Positions 1-6,104 of a stretch of 8,208 nt of DNA are shown one piece after another. Numbering within the stretch: the stretch's first letter is position 1; every line of letters starts with the position of its first letter. This DNA comes from Paracoccaceae bacterium (lineage in GTDB: Bacteria > Pseudomonadota > Alphaproteobacteria > Rhodobacterales > Rhodobacteraceae). The notes under the pieces were generated by a model. That model saw only the letters and a program-made list of their open reading frames with translations, was not told the origin of the DNA and searched no databases. The position numbers were made by a program, and so were the translations under genes. The DNA lies in assembly GCA_007121115.1 (NCBI GenBank), contig SKMI01000209.1:1-8208 (forward strand), in the 5' to 3' direction.

Positions 1-143
1 AGCCGCCGCGGAAGGATTCCGATGCTGCCCTCCATCGCACTCATATGGACGTCCAGCTCGAAGGCTTCTATATCCTCACTCTCAAGGAGGAAGCGGGCAA
101 AGGGGATGACGGTCGGATCGGTGGTGCGCAGTAGCTCTCTCAT
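1..143 (-). CDS. DUF2007 domain protein (5' part only)
   Basis: This is the first 47 codons of a minus-strand gene that leaves the window at its 3' end. Translation starts MRELLRTTDPTVIPFARF and continues with a conserved-looking MEGSIGILPRR segment at residues 37-47. This matches my memory of DUF2007 proteins (PF09413, 'putative signal transducing protein'), a small domain of about 70 residues whose biochemical role is not established. The start is supported by an AGGG ribosome binding site 7 nt upstream of the ATG (in the plus-strand sequence near 151-154). The gene is divergent from the polyprenyl synthase gene, with 54 bp between the starts. The family call rests on recalled sequence similarity over a partial protein, so it is good but not certain. 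What follows downstream of it lies outside the window. Confidence 0.75.
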   Translation of the reverse strand, partial: MRELLRTTDPTVIPFARFLLESEDIEAFELDVHMSAMEGSIGILPRR

Positions 144-197
144 GCGCGGACCCTAGACCGAAGCCCCCCGCATTGTCGAGAACACCAGCGAGGCGGC

Positions 198-1199
198 ATG
201 AGCCTGGATCAACTCTCCCTGAAACCGCATGACCGCCTGGCCCGGGCGCTGGCCCCGGAGCTTGAGCGGGTCAACGCGCTGATCCAGGCCCGCATGGCCT
301 CGGAGCACGCCCCGCGGATCCCCGAGGTAACGGCGCATCTGATCGAGGCCGGCGGCAAGCGCCTGCGCCCGATGCTCACGCTGGCGGCGGCGCGGCTCTG
401 CGGCTACACGGGCGAGCATCACATCCGGCTGGCGGCCACGGTCGAATTCATCCACACCGCCACGCTTCTGCACGATGATGTGGTGGACGACAGCGCGCAG
501 CGGCGCGGGCGGCCCACGGCGAACCTGCTGTGGGACAACCAGTCCTCGGTGCTGGTGGGGGATTATCTGTTCGCGCGCGCCTTCCAGTTGATGGTGGAAT
601 GCGGCTCGCTCCGGGTGCTGGACATCCTGTCGAACGCCGCCGCCACCATCGCCGAGGGCGAGGTGCTGCAACTGACCACCGTGCGCAACCTCGCCACCAC
701 CGAGGCCACCTATGAGCAGGTGATCCGCGGCAAGACGGCGGCGCTCTTCGCGGCGGCCACGCAATCCGGCGCGGTGATCGCCGGGGCGTCCGAGCCGCAG
801 GCCGAGGCGCTGCGCCGCTACGGGGACGCGCTGGGCATGGCGTTCCAGATCGTCGACGATTTCCTGGATTACGGCGGCGCGGGCGACAAGATCGGCAAGA
901 ACCTGGGCGACGACTTCCGCGAAGGCAAACCGACGCTCCCGCTGATTCGTGCCGTGGCGCGCGCCGATGCGGATGAGCGCGCCTTCTGGGACCGCGTCAT
1001 CACCCGGCGCGACCAGCACCCGGGCGATCTGGACCACGCCATGGCGCTGATGGCGCGTCACGGCACGCTGGAGGCCACGCGCCGCACCGCGATCGACTGG
1101 GCGGGCACCGCCCGCGAGGCTCTTGCGGACCTGCCCGAGAGCGACTTGCGCCATATGCTCGACGAACTGGCCGACTATGTGGTCGCCCGCGTGATCTGA
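198..1199 (+). CDS. ispB: All-trans polyprenyl (octa-/decaprenyl) diphosphate synthase
   Basis: This enzyme condenses isopentenyl diphosphate units onto an allylic primer to make the long isoprenoid tail of ubiquinone, in the cytoplasm. The 333-residue length is normal for the family. Visible motifs are GGKRLRP (residues 52-58, substrate-binding Lys/Arg), the first aspartate-rich motif DDVVD (93-97) followed by QRRGRPT (101-107), the KT pair (179-180), the second aspartate-rich motif DDFLD (220-224) and GDDFREGKPTLP (237-248). The fifth residue before the first Asp motif is a small Ala (88), which fits a long-chain rather than a farnesyl- or geranylgeranyl-type enzyme. Alphaproteobacteria of this type usually make Q10, so decaprenyl is the likely product, but chain length cannot be proved from sequence. 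A GAGG at 190-193 lies only 4 nt before the ATG, a weak ribosome binding site. The gene is monocistronic as far as can be seen, divergent from the DUF2007 gene and convergent with pheA. Confidence 0.93.
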   Translation: MSLDQLSLKPHDRLARALAPELERVNALIQARMASEHAPRIPEVTAHLIEAGGKRLRPMLTLAAARLCGYTGEHHIRLAATVEFIHTATLLHDDVVDDSAQRRGRPTANLLWDNQSSVLVGDYLFARAFQLMVECGSLRVLDILSNAAATIAEGEVLQLTTVRNLATTEATYEQVIRGKTAALFAAATQSGAVIAGASEPQAEALRRYGDALGMAFQIVDDFLDYGGAGDKIGKNLGDDFREGKPTLPLIRAVARADADERAFWDRVITRRDQHPGDLDHAMALMARHGTLEATRRTAIDWAGTAREALADLPESDLRHMLDELADYVVARVI

Positions 1200-1270
1200 C
1201 CGGCGCAGTTCATCTTCGCGGAATCCGTCGCGCTGTCTCACCGGGCACGCCCGCCCTTCAACTTCATCTT

Positions 1271-1326
1271 GCCCCAAATACTCCGGGGGGAATCGGCCGG
1301 AACGGCCGATGGGGGGCTGGCCCCCC
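1271..1326. repeat. Hairpin-rich intergenic element between convergent genes, possible bidirectional terminator
   Basis: The 161-bp gap between the 3' ends of the two convergent genes holds no gene. It contains a perfect 8-bp inverted repeat, ATCGGCCG-GAA-CGGCCGAT (1292-1310), directly followed by a G6/C6 hairpin with a CTGG loop (1311-1326). Just before these is GCCCCAAATACTCCGG (1271-1286), which reads CCGGAGTATTTGGGGC on the minus strand. I remember this kind of motif, next to G-rich/C-rich arms, as recurring downstream of genes in Rhodobacteraceae genomes; that is recollection, not a search. The position suits a bidirectional terminator or transcription buffer, but neither strand has a clear T-run after the stems, so classical intrinsic termination is not assured. 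Confidence 0.55.
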
Positions 1327-1360
1327 TTGCACCGTTTGTCGCCCGCCCCGCCGTCCGGTC

Positions 1361-2194
1361 TCAGCGCCGCATCGGATCGGCCGGATAGGTGCCCAGCACC
1401 TTGATCATCGAGGTGAAATACTCCAGCTCTTCCATGGCCAGTTGCACGTTGTGATCGTCGGGGTGGCCCTCGATCTCGGCAAAGAACTGGGTCGCGGTGA
1501 ACGACCCGCCGACCATGTAGCTTTCCAGCTTGGTCATGTTCACGCCGTTGGTCGCAAACCCGCCCATGGCCTTGTAGAGCGCGGCCGGGATGTTGCGCAC
1601 CCGGAAGACGAAGGCCGTGACCATGCCCAGGTTGCCGCGCCGGGTCAGGTCGGGCTCGCGCGACATGACCAGAAAGCGGGTGGTGTTGCTGGACTGGTCC
1701 TCGATATGGCGGGCCAGCACGTCCAGCCCGTAGATCTCGGCCGCCAGTTCCGAGGCCAGCGCCGCCTGCGCCGGGTCACCGATTTCGGCGATGCGGCGGG
1801 CAGAGCCCGCGGTATCCGCGCCCGTCACCCGCCGGATGCCGTAGCGGCGCAGGAAGTCGCGGCACTGACCCAGCAGCATGGTGTGGCTCATGGCCGACTT
1901 CACATCCTCAAGCTGCGTGCCCGGCATCGCCAGGAGGTTGATATGCACCCGCACGAACGCCTCGTTCACGATATGCAGCCCGGATTCGGGCAGCAGGTGG
2001 TGGATGTCCGCCACCCGCCCGAAGGTGGAGTTCTCCACCGGCAGCATGGCCAGATCGGTCTGGCCGGTGCGGGTCAGTTCGATCGCATCCTCGAAGGTGC
2101 GGCAGGGCACGGCCTCCATGTCGGGGCGGGCCACGCGGCAGGCTTCGTGCGAATAGGCGCCGGGTTCACCCTGAAAGGCGATGCGCTGGGTCAT
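1361..2194 (-). CDS. pheA: Prephenate dehydratase (monofunctional, with ACT domain)
   Basis: This cytoplasmic enzyme converts prephenate to phenylpyruvate, with loss of water and CO2, in phenylalanine synthesis. The 277-residue product has the catalytic domain at about 3-180 and an ACT regulatory domain at about 192-267, with no chorismate mutase domain. Visible motifs are FQGEPGAYSHEA (7-18), PVENS (52-56) and the catalytic-domain signature SSNTTRF (168-174), which contains the conserved Thr-Arg-Phe. The ACT domain has IPAAL (202-206) and LESYMVGGSF (223-232) in the places where classical enzymes carry the GAL and ESRP phenylalanine-binding motifs. The ATG at 2194 is chosen because a GGAG site lies 9 nt upstream and the protein begins right at the family's N-terminal motif. 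An in-frame ATG at 2356 would add 54 residues without family resemblance and overlap the divergent cytochrome gene. Feedback inhibition by phenylalanine is expected from the ACT domain. Confidence 0.95.
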   Translation of the reverse strand: MTQRIAFQGEPGAYSHEACRVARPDMEAVPCRTFEDAIELTRTGQTDLAMLPVENSTFGRVADIHHLLPESGLHIVNEAFVRVHINLLAMPGTQLEDVKSAMSHTMLLGQCRDFLRRYGIRRVTGADTAGSARRIAEIGDPAQAALASELAAEIYGLDVLARHIEDQSSNTTRFLVMSREPDLTRRGNLGMVTAFVFRVRNIPAALYKAMGGFATNGVNMTKLESYMVGGSFTATQFFAEIEGHPDDHNVQLAMEELEYFTSMIKVLGTYPADPMRR

Positions 2195-2203
2195 TGGGAC
2201 GGG

Positions 2204-2207
2204 CTCC
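2204..2207 (-). promoter_or_regulatory. Ribosome binding site fixing the pheA start
   Basis: On the minus strand this reads GGAG with 9 nt to the ATG at 2194. It decides between this start and the upstream in-frame ATG at 2356, which would run into the cytochrome gene. Confidence 0.6.
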
Positions 2208-2266
2208 GATGCGTGGACTTTGGCCGGAATTCGGCCCTGCGGGCTTTTCGTCGCGCTAACTATCGC

Positions 2267-2296
2267 TTGAAACCGGCAAGGGGAAGCGGATAGATA
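2267..2296 (+). promoter_or_regulatory. Candidate sigma-70-type promoter for the cytochrome c gene
   Basis: TTGAAA (2267-2272, five of six matches to the -35 consensus) is followed after 18 nt by TAGATA (2291-2296, a weak -10 with three matches). This would place the start of transcription near 2303 and give a leader of about 28 nt before the cytochrome ATG. It lies in the 136-bp divergent gap with pheA. I saw no convincing promoter for pheA on the other strand. The call is by eye only. Confidence 0.3.
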
Positions 2297-2330
2297 TCGG
2301 CCAAACCGCAGGGCAGCGAGAGTTTGAGAC

Positions 2331-2846
2331 ATGTTCGACACGATGGTCATCACCAAGGCCGTGGCCGCCTTCTGCGGCGCGCTTCTGATCTTCTTGCTGG
2401 GGACATGGGCGGCCGACGAGCTTTACAAGCCGCGCAACCACGCCGCCGCGCCCGCCTTCGTGGTCGACACCGGCATGGACGATGACATGGATGATGCCGA
2501 ACCCGTGGAGGAACTGACCTTCGCCGAGTTGTACGAAGCCGCCGATCCCGGCGCCGGGGCCAGCCTGTGGAGTCAGTGCCGCGCCTGCCATGCGATCGAG
2601 GACGGGCGCAACGGCGTTGGCCCACACCTTTATGGCATCGTCAACCGCGATGTGGGGTCGGTCGACGGGTTCAACTACTCCGGCGCGCTGGACCAGGCAG
2701 GCGACGTCTGGACCCCGGAAATCCTGTCGGCTTTCCTCGAGGCACCTTCGAGCGTGGCGCCCGGCACCTCGATGAACTATCGCGGCATGTCCAGCGCGGC
2801 GGATCGCGCGAACCTGATTGCCTACATGGAAGCCGAAAGCCAGTAA
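2331..2846 (+). CDS. cycM: Membrane-anchored class I cytochrome c (cytochrome c552 / CycM-like)
   Basis: This is an electron carrier tethered to the periplasmic face of the inner membrane, expected to pass electrons from the bc1 complex to a terminal oxidase. The 171-residue protein has an uncleaved N-terminal membrane anchor (about 8-28), a very acidic linker (about 46-61) and a heme domain (about 63-171). The heme site is CRACH (83-87), followed by NGVGPHLYGIVNR (94-106), FNYSGAL (114-120) and PGTSM (144-148), with Met148 the likely second axial ligand. The MFDTM start and overall plan resemble Paracoccus denitrificans cytochrome c552 (CycM) as I remember it, which supports the ATG at 2331 over Met5. 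The symbol is assigned by that resemblance. The heme domain has no lysine at all (the only lysines are 9 and 33) and is strongly acidic, which is odd for this family. The gene is divergent from pheA and appears monocistronic. Heme attachment would need the Ccm machinery, which is not in the window. Confidence 0.88.
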   Translation: MFDTMVITKAVAAFCGALLIFLLGTWAADELYKPRNHAAAPAFVVDTGMDDDMDDAEPVEELTFAELYEAADPGAGASLWSQCRACHAIEDGRNGVGPHLYGIVNRDVGSVDGFNYSGALDQAGDVWTPEILSAFLEAPSSVAPGTSMNYRGMSSAADRANLIAYMEAESQ

Positions 2847-2870
2847 CGCTTCGGCACCAGATGTTGCAGC

Positions 2871-2899
2871 CGGGCCGTGCCATGACGCACGGCCCGTTT
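2871..2899 (+). terminator. Likely intrinsic terminator of the cytochrome c gene
   Basis: A perfect 10-bp GC-rich stem, CGGGCCGTGC paired with GCACGGCCCG, with a 6-nt loop (CATGAC) is followed by TTT. It begins 24 bp after the cytochrome stop codon. The T-run is short, so termination may be incomplete. Its right arm shares four bases with a second inverted repeat (2893-2915), so the two hairpins cannot both form fully. Confidence 0.7.
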
Positions 2900-2915
2900 G
2901 CATTGCGCAAACGGG
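2893..2915 (+). repeat. Second inverted repeat overlapping the terminator
   Basis: CCCGTTTGC (2893-2901) and GCAAACGGG (2907-2915) form a perfect 9-bp stem with a 5-nt loop. The left arm reuses CCCG (2893-2896) from the right arm of the preceding hairpin and also contains its trailing T-run. It is followed by an A-rich stretch rather than T's, so by itself it is not a plus-strand terminator. It may be an alternative fold that competes with the terminator, a protein-binding palindrome, or a 3'-end stabilising structure. Confidence 0.5.
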
Positions 2916-2958
2916 GATCAAAATAGCTTGTGCACCGCGCCGAATTGCGGCTCCACCA

Positions 2959-2987
2959 TCGACAGCGGCGGAATAAGGCTAAATACT
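2959..2987 (+). promoter_or_regulatory. Candidate sigma-70-type promoter for the yej operon
   Basis: TCGACA (2959-2964, five of six matches to the -35 consensus) and AATACT (2982-2987, four of six to the -10) are separated by the ideal 17 nt. Transcription would start near 2994, giving a leader of about 30 nt. It sits downstream of the cytochrome terminator and upstream of the first operon gene, where a promoter is needed. The call is by eye only. Confidence 0.4.
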
Positions 2988-3011
2988 GCCCTCATCCAGT
3001 AATGGCGTCAG

Positions 3012-3016
3012 GGAGG
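3012..3016 (+). promoter_or_regulatory. Strong ribosome binding site of yejA
   Basis: GGAGG lies 8 nt before the ATG at 3025, inside a longer GGGAGGG run. It is the best ribosome binding site in the window, consistent with high expression of the binding protein, which is usually needed in excess over the membrane parts. Confidence 0.7.
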
Positions 3017-3024
3017 GTTCGAGC

Positions 3025-5007
3025 ATGAACAACCGTCAGCCGGTGGCCAAGACCGTTTCCACGCAATCGCGCAACGCGCGGTCCCAGCACGGGCCGCTCT
3101 GGCTTGGCGGCGCCACGCTCGCGCTGGCTGCGCTGGCCGCGACAGGGGTCTGGGCGGCCTCGGACACGGCGGATGAAAGCGCCGACAGCGACGCCCCCGC
3201 GATGATCGAGGCGCATGGCTACTCGTTCTACGGTGATCTGACCTACGACGCCGATTTCCCGCACTTCAGCTACGTGAACCCCGACGCGCCCAAGGGCGGG
3301 GAAATCCGGGTTGCTGCGCAGGGCACCTTCGATTCGATGAACCCCTACAGCCGTCAGGGCCGCGCCGGTGCCTATTCCTGGGCGCTTTATGAAAGCCTGC
3401 TGGCCACGGGCGAGCTGTTTGGCGGCGGTTCGGTGCCCGGGGATGCGCTGGGCGAATCCTACGGCCTGCTGGCCCACACCGTCGAATACCCCGAAACCAA
3501 GGACTGGGCGATCTTCCACATGCGCCCCGAGGCGCGGTTCTCTGACGGCACGCCGGTCACCGCGCATGACGTGGTCTTCACCCACAACCTGTTCCTGGAA
3601 CAGGGGCTGCCGTCCTATGCCATGGGCGTGGGCGCGCGGGTGCTTGATGCCGAGGCGCTGGACGACCACACGGTGAAATTCTCCTTCGCGCCCGAGATCT
3701 CGCGCCGGTCGCTCATCGATCAGGTGGGTTCCACCCCCGTTTTCCCGCAGGCGTGGTTCGAGGAAACCGGCGCGCGCCTGGACGAATCGCGGTTGGAAGC
3801 GCCGCCGGGATCGGGGCCGTATGTGCTGGACAGCTACGAGATCAACCGCTCCATCGTCTATCGCCGCAACCCGGATTACTGGGGCGCCGACCTGCCGGTG
3901 AACGTGGGGCGGCACAACTTCGATGTGATCCGGGTGGAATACTTCGCCGATGGCGCGGCAGCGTTCCAGAACTTCCAGACCGCCGAATACACCTTCCGGC
4001 AGGAAAACAATTCGCGCCAGTGGGCCACGGGCTATGATTTCCCCGCCGTACAGCGCGGGCATGTTGTCCAGAAGGAAATCCCGGTCGGCACGCCGCCCAC
4101 GCCCTCGGGCTTCGTCTTCAACCTGGACCGCGAGATGTTCGACGACCGCCGCGTGCGCGAGGCCATCACGCTGGCCTACAACTTCGAATGGACGAACGAG
4201 ACGCTTCAGTACGGCCTGTTCGAACAGCGCCACTCTTTCAGCCAGGGCCTGCACGAGGCCGAGGGCCTGCCCACCGATGCCGAGCGCGAACTGCTGGAAA
4301 GCCTGGGCGATCTGGTCCCGCCGGAGCTTTTCACCGAACCGGCGGTGATGGCGCATACTTCCTCGCCCGAGCGATTGAACGACCGGCGCAACATGCGCCG
4401 CGCCATGGCGCTGCTGGACGAGGCCGGCTGGGAAGTGGGCGATGACGGTATCCGACGCAATGCCGACGGCCAGCGGATGCGGATCACCATTCCGGTCAAT
4501 GCCTCGGGCTCGGCGACGATGGAGTCCATCGTCGAGACCTTCACCCAGAACCTGCAGGCCATGGGTATCGACGCACGTTTCCAGCGGATCGATGCCGCGC
4601 AATACACCCAGCGCCGCCGTGACAAGGATTATGACATGATCGTCGACGGCTATGTTGCGCTGGTCGACGCGGGCACCGGCCTGCACCAGCGCTTCGGCTC
4701 CGATGCCGCTGACGATGTGTTCAACCCCGCATCCTTGCGCAGCTCGCTGGTGGATGCGGTCATCGACGAGGCGCTCATGGCCCCCGGCCCGGACGAGCGC
4801 GACGTCGCGCTGATGGTGCTGGACCGGGTGCTGCGCTGGGAACGGTTCATGATCCACACCTGGTTTACGCCGGTCGCCTGGGTCGCGCATTGGGACATGT
4901 TCGACCATCCCGAGGAGTTCCCGCCCTTCGCCATCGGCGAGCTGGATTTCTGGTGGTTCGATGCGGAGCGCCATGACGCCCTGCGCGAAGCCGGTGCCAT
5001 AAGGTAA
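3025..5007 (+). CDS. yejA: Periplasmic peptide-binding protein of the Yej ABC importer (SBP family 5)
   Basis: This protein captures the substrate, expected to be an oligopeptide, in the periplasm and delivers it to the YejBE channel. The 660-residue product is slightly longer than the usual 600-620. It begins with a long polar n-region, a hydrophobic segment at about 25-43 and a probable signal peptidase I site after VWA (42-44) or one residue later. The mature protein carries the Yej-type start HGYSFYGDLTY (64-74) and NPDAPKGGEIRVAA (85-98). Family-5 signatures follow: FSDGTPVTAHDVVF (172-185), PGSGPY (261-266) and RNPDYW (281-286). The C-terminal region is rich in Trp and Phe, also typical of this subfamily. 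There is no lipobox cysteine and no twin-arginine motif. Only six lysines occur in the whole protein, against abundant Asp and Glu. It is the first gene of the operon, 7 bp before yejB. The family is certain; the exact ligand is unknown. Confidence 0.92.
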   Translation: MNNRQPVAKTVSTQSRNARSQHGPLWLGGATLALAALAATGVWAASDTADESADSDAPAMIEAHGYSFYGDLTYDADFPHFSYVNPDAPKGGEIRVAAQGTFDSMNPYSRQGRAGAYSWALYESLLATGELFGGGSVPGDALGESYGLLAHTVEYPETKDWAIFHMRPEARFSDGTPVTAHDVVFTHNLFLEQGLPSYAMGVGARVLDAEALDDHTVKFSFAPEISRRSLIDQVGSTPVFPQAWFEETGARLDESRLEAPPGSGPYVLDSYEINRSIVYRRNPDYWGADLPVNVGRHNFDVIRVEYFADGAAAFQNFQTAEYTFRQENNSRQWATGYDFPAVQRGHVVQKEIPVGTPPTPSGFVFNLDREMFDDRRVREAITLAYNFEWTNETLQYGLFEQRHSFSQGLHEAEGLPTDAERELLESLGDLVPPELFTEPAVMAHTSSPERLNDRRNMRRAMALLDEAGWEVGDDGIRRNADGQRMRITIPVNASGSATMESIVETFTQNLQAMGIDARFQRIDAAQYTQRRRDKDYDMIVDGYVALVDAGTGLHQRFGSDAADDVFNPASLRSSLVDAVIDEALMAPGPDERDVALMVLDRVLRWERFMIHTWFTPVAWVAHWDMFDHPEEFPPFAIGELDFWWFDAERHDALREAGAIR

Positions 5008-5014
5008 GCGCGGG

Positions 5015-6103
5015 ATGCTCCCCTATATCCTGCGGCGGCTGGCGCTGGTCATCCCGACCCTGTTCGGGATCATGGTGATCAACTTCACGCTGGTGCAGTT
5101 CGTCCCCGGCGGCCCGATCGAGCAGATCATCGCCCAGATGGAGGGCGAGGGCGATGTGTTCGAACGCTTCTCGGGCGCCGGGGCGGACGTGTCCATGGGA
5201 GAGCGCAACGATGACACCTATCGCGGCGCCCGCGGCCTGCCGCCCGAATTCATCGCCCAGCTTGAGCGCGAATTCGGCTTCGACAAGCCGCCGCTGGAGC
5301 GGTTTTTCCACATGATGTGGAACTACGTCCGGTTCGATTTCGGCCAGAGCTACTTCCGCTCCATCGGGGTGATGGAGCTGGTGCTGGAAAAGATGCCGGT
5401 GTCGATCACGCTGGGGCTGTGGTCCACGCTGATCGCCTATCTGGTGTCCATCCCGCTGGGGATCGCCAAGGCGGTGCGGGACGGATCGAAATTCGACACC
5501 TGGACCTCGGGCGCGATCATTGTGGGCTATGCGATCCCCGGGTTTCTGTTCGCGATCCTGCTGCTGGTGGTCTTTGCGGGCGGGTCGTATTTCCAGATAT
5601 TCCCGTCACGCGGCCTGACCTCCAGCGCCGAGGTCTGGAACGAGCTGTCGCCCATCGGCAAGGTGCTGGATTACCTCTGGCACATCACCCTGCCGGTGCT
5701 GGCCTCGACCATTTCGGCCTTTGCCACACTCACGCTCCTGACCAAGAACAGTTTCCTTGACGAGATACGCAAGCAATACGTGATGACAGCGCGCGCCAAG
5801 GGGCTGACCGAAAAGCGCGTGCTTTACGGCCATGTATTCCGCAACGCCATGCTGATCGTCATTGCCGGATTTCCGGCGGTGTTCGTGGGCGTGTTCTTCG
5901 GCGGCTCACTGATCATCGAAACGATCTTTTCGCTCGACGGTCTGGGCCGGTTGGGGTTCGAGGCAGCGGTGGCGCGTGACTATCCGGTGATGTTCGGCAC
6001 GCTGTTCGTGTTCGGGCTGATCGGGCTGGTGGTGGGGATCATCTCGGACCTGATGTATGTCTGGATCGATCCGCGCATCGACTTCGAGACGCGGGAGACC
6101 TGA
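5015..6103 (+). CDS. yejB: Yej ABC importer permease subunit YejB
   Basis: This is one of the two membrane subunits forming the peptide channel in the inner membrane. The 362-residue protein closely follows E. coli YejB as I recall it, including SITLGLWSTLIAYLVSIPLG (130-149), GYAIPGFLFAILL (171-183), LWHITLPVLA (221-230) and DYPVMFGTL (322-330). About six membrane segments are visible, near 9-29, 132-152, 166-188, 222-242, 280-304 and 326-347. The long soluble stretch between the first and second (about 36-125), with GARGLPPEF, is normal for YejB. The EAA loop that docks the ATPase is ARAKGLTEKRVLYGHVFRNA (259-278). The ATG at 5015 is 7 bp after the yejA stop, with an AAGG site at 5001-5004 lying inside the end of yejA, which suggests translational coupling. 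Confidence 0.95.
   Translation: MLPYILRRLALVIPTLFGIMVINFTLVQFVPGGPIEQIIAQMEGEGDVFERFSGAGADVSMGERNDDTYRGARGLPPEFIAQLEREFGFDKPPLERFFHMMWNYVRFDFGQSYFRSIGVMELVLEKMPVSITLGLWSTLIAYLVSIPLGIAKAVRDGSKFDTWTSGAIIVGYAIPGFLFAILLLVVFAGGSYFQIFPSRGLTSSAEVWNELSPIGKVLDYLWHITLPVLASTISAFATLTLLTKNSFLDEIRKQYVMTARAKGLTEKRVLYGHVFRNAMLIVIAGFPAVFVGVFFGGSLIIETIFSLDGLGRLGFEAAVARDYPVMFGTLFVFGLIGLVVGIISDLMYVWIDPRIDFETRET
6093..6097 (+). promoter_or_regulatory. Ribosome binding site fixing the yejE start
   Basis: GGGAG lies 7 nt before the ATG at 6105, inside the last codons of yejB. It favours 6105 over an in-frame ATG at 6057 that would add 16 residues and overlap yejB by 47 bp. Confidence 0.6.
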
Positions 6104-6104
6104 A

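Noticed and set aside
1242..1253. CGGGC-AC-GCCCG inverted repeat shortly after the polyprenyl synthase stop codon.
   Set aside because: The loop would have only two bases and no T-run follows, so a functional terminator hairpin is unlikely.
153..1277. A 374-codon minus-strand open frame across the polyprenyl synthase gene.
   Set aside because: It is a shadow of a well-supported gene carrying both aspartate-rich motifs, and its own translation is low-complexity and Arg/His-rich.
2195..2356. A 54-residue N-terminal extension of pheA from an upstream in-frame ATG.
   Set aside because: It would overlap the start of the divergent cytochrome gene, has no family resemblance, and the internal ATG at 2194 has its own ribosome binding site 9 nt upstream.
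2567..2926. A 119-codon plus-strand open frame overlapping the cytochrome gene and running through the hairpins after it.
   Set aside because: It is an out-of-frame reading of the heme domain, with an Arg-rich translation and no ribosome binding site; the region after the cytochrome stop is better explained by inverted repeats.
2992..4974. A 660-codon open frame on the minus strand, lying antisense to yejA and equally long.
   Set aside because: Its translation is dominated by His, Arg, Gly and Val with no recognisable domain, whereas the plus strand gives a clear signal peptide and family-5 binding-protein motifs. Long antisense frames are expected in GC-rich genes with G/C in third codon positions.
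6057..6104. An upstream ATG for yejE adding 16 residues.
   Set aside because: The later ATG at 6105 has a GGGAG site 7 nt upstream and directly follows the yejB stop, the usual arrangement in coupled operons.
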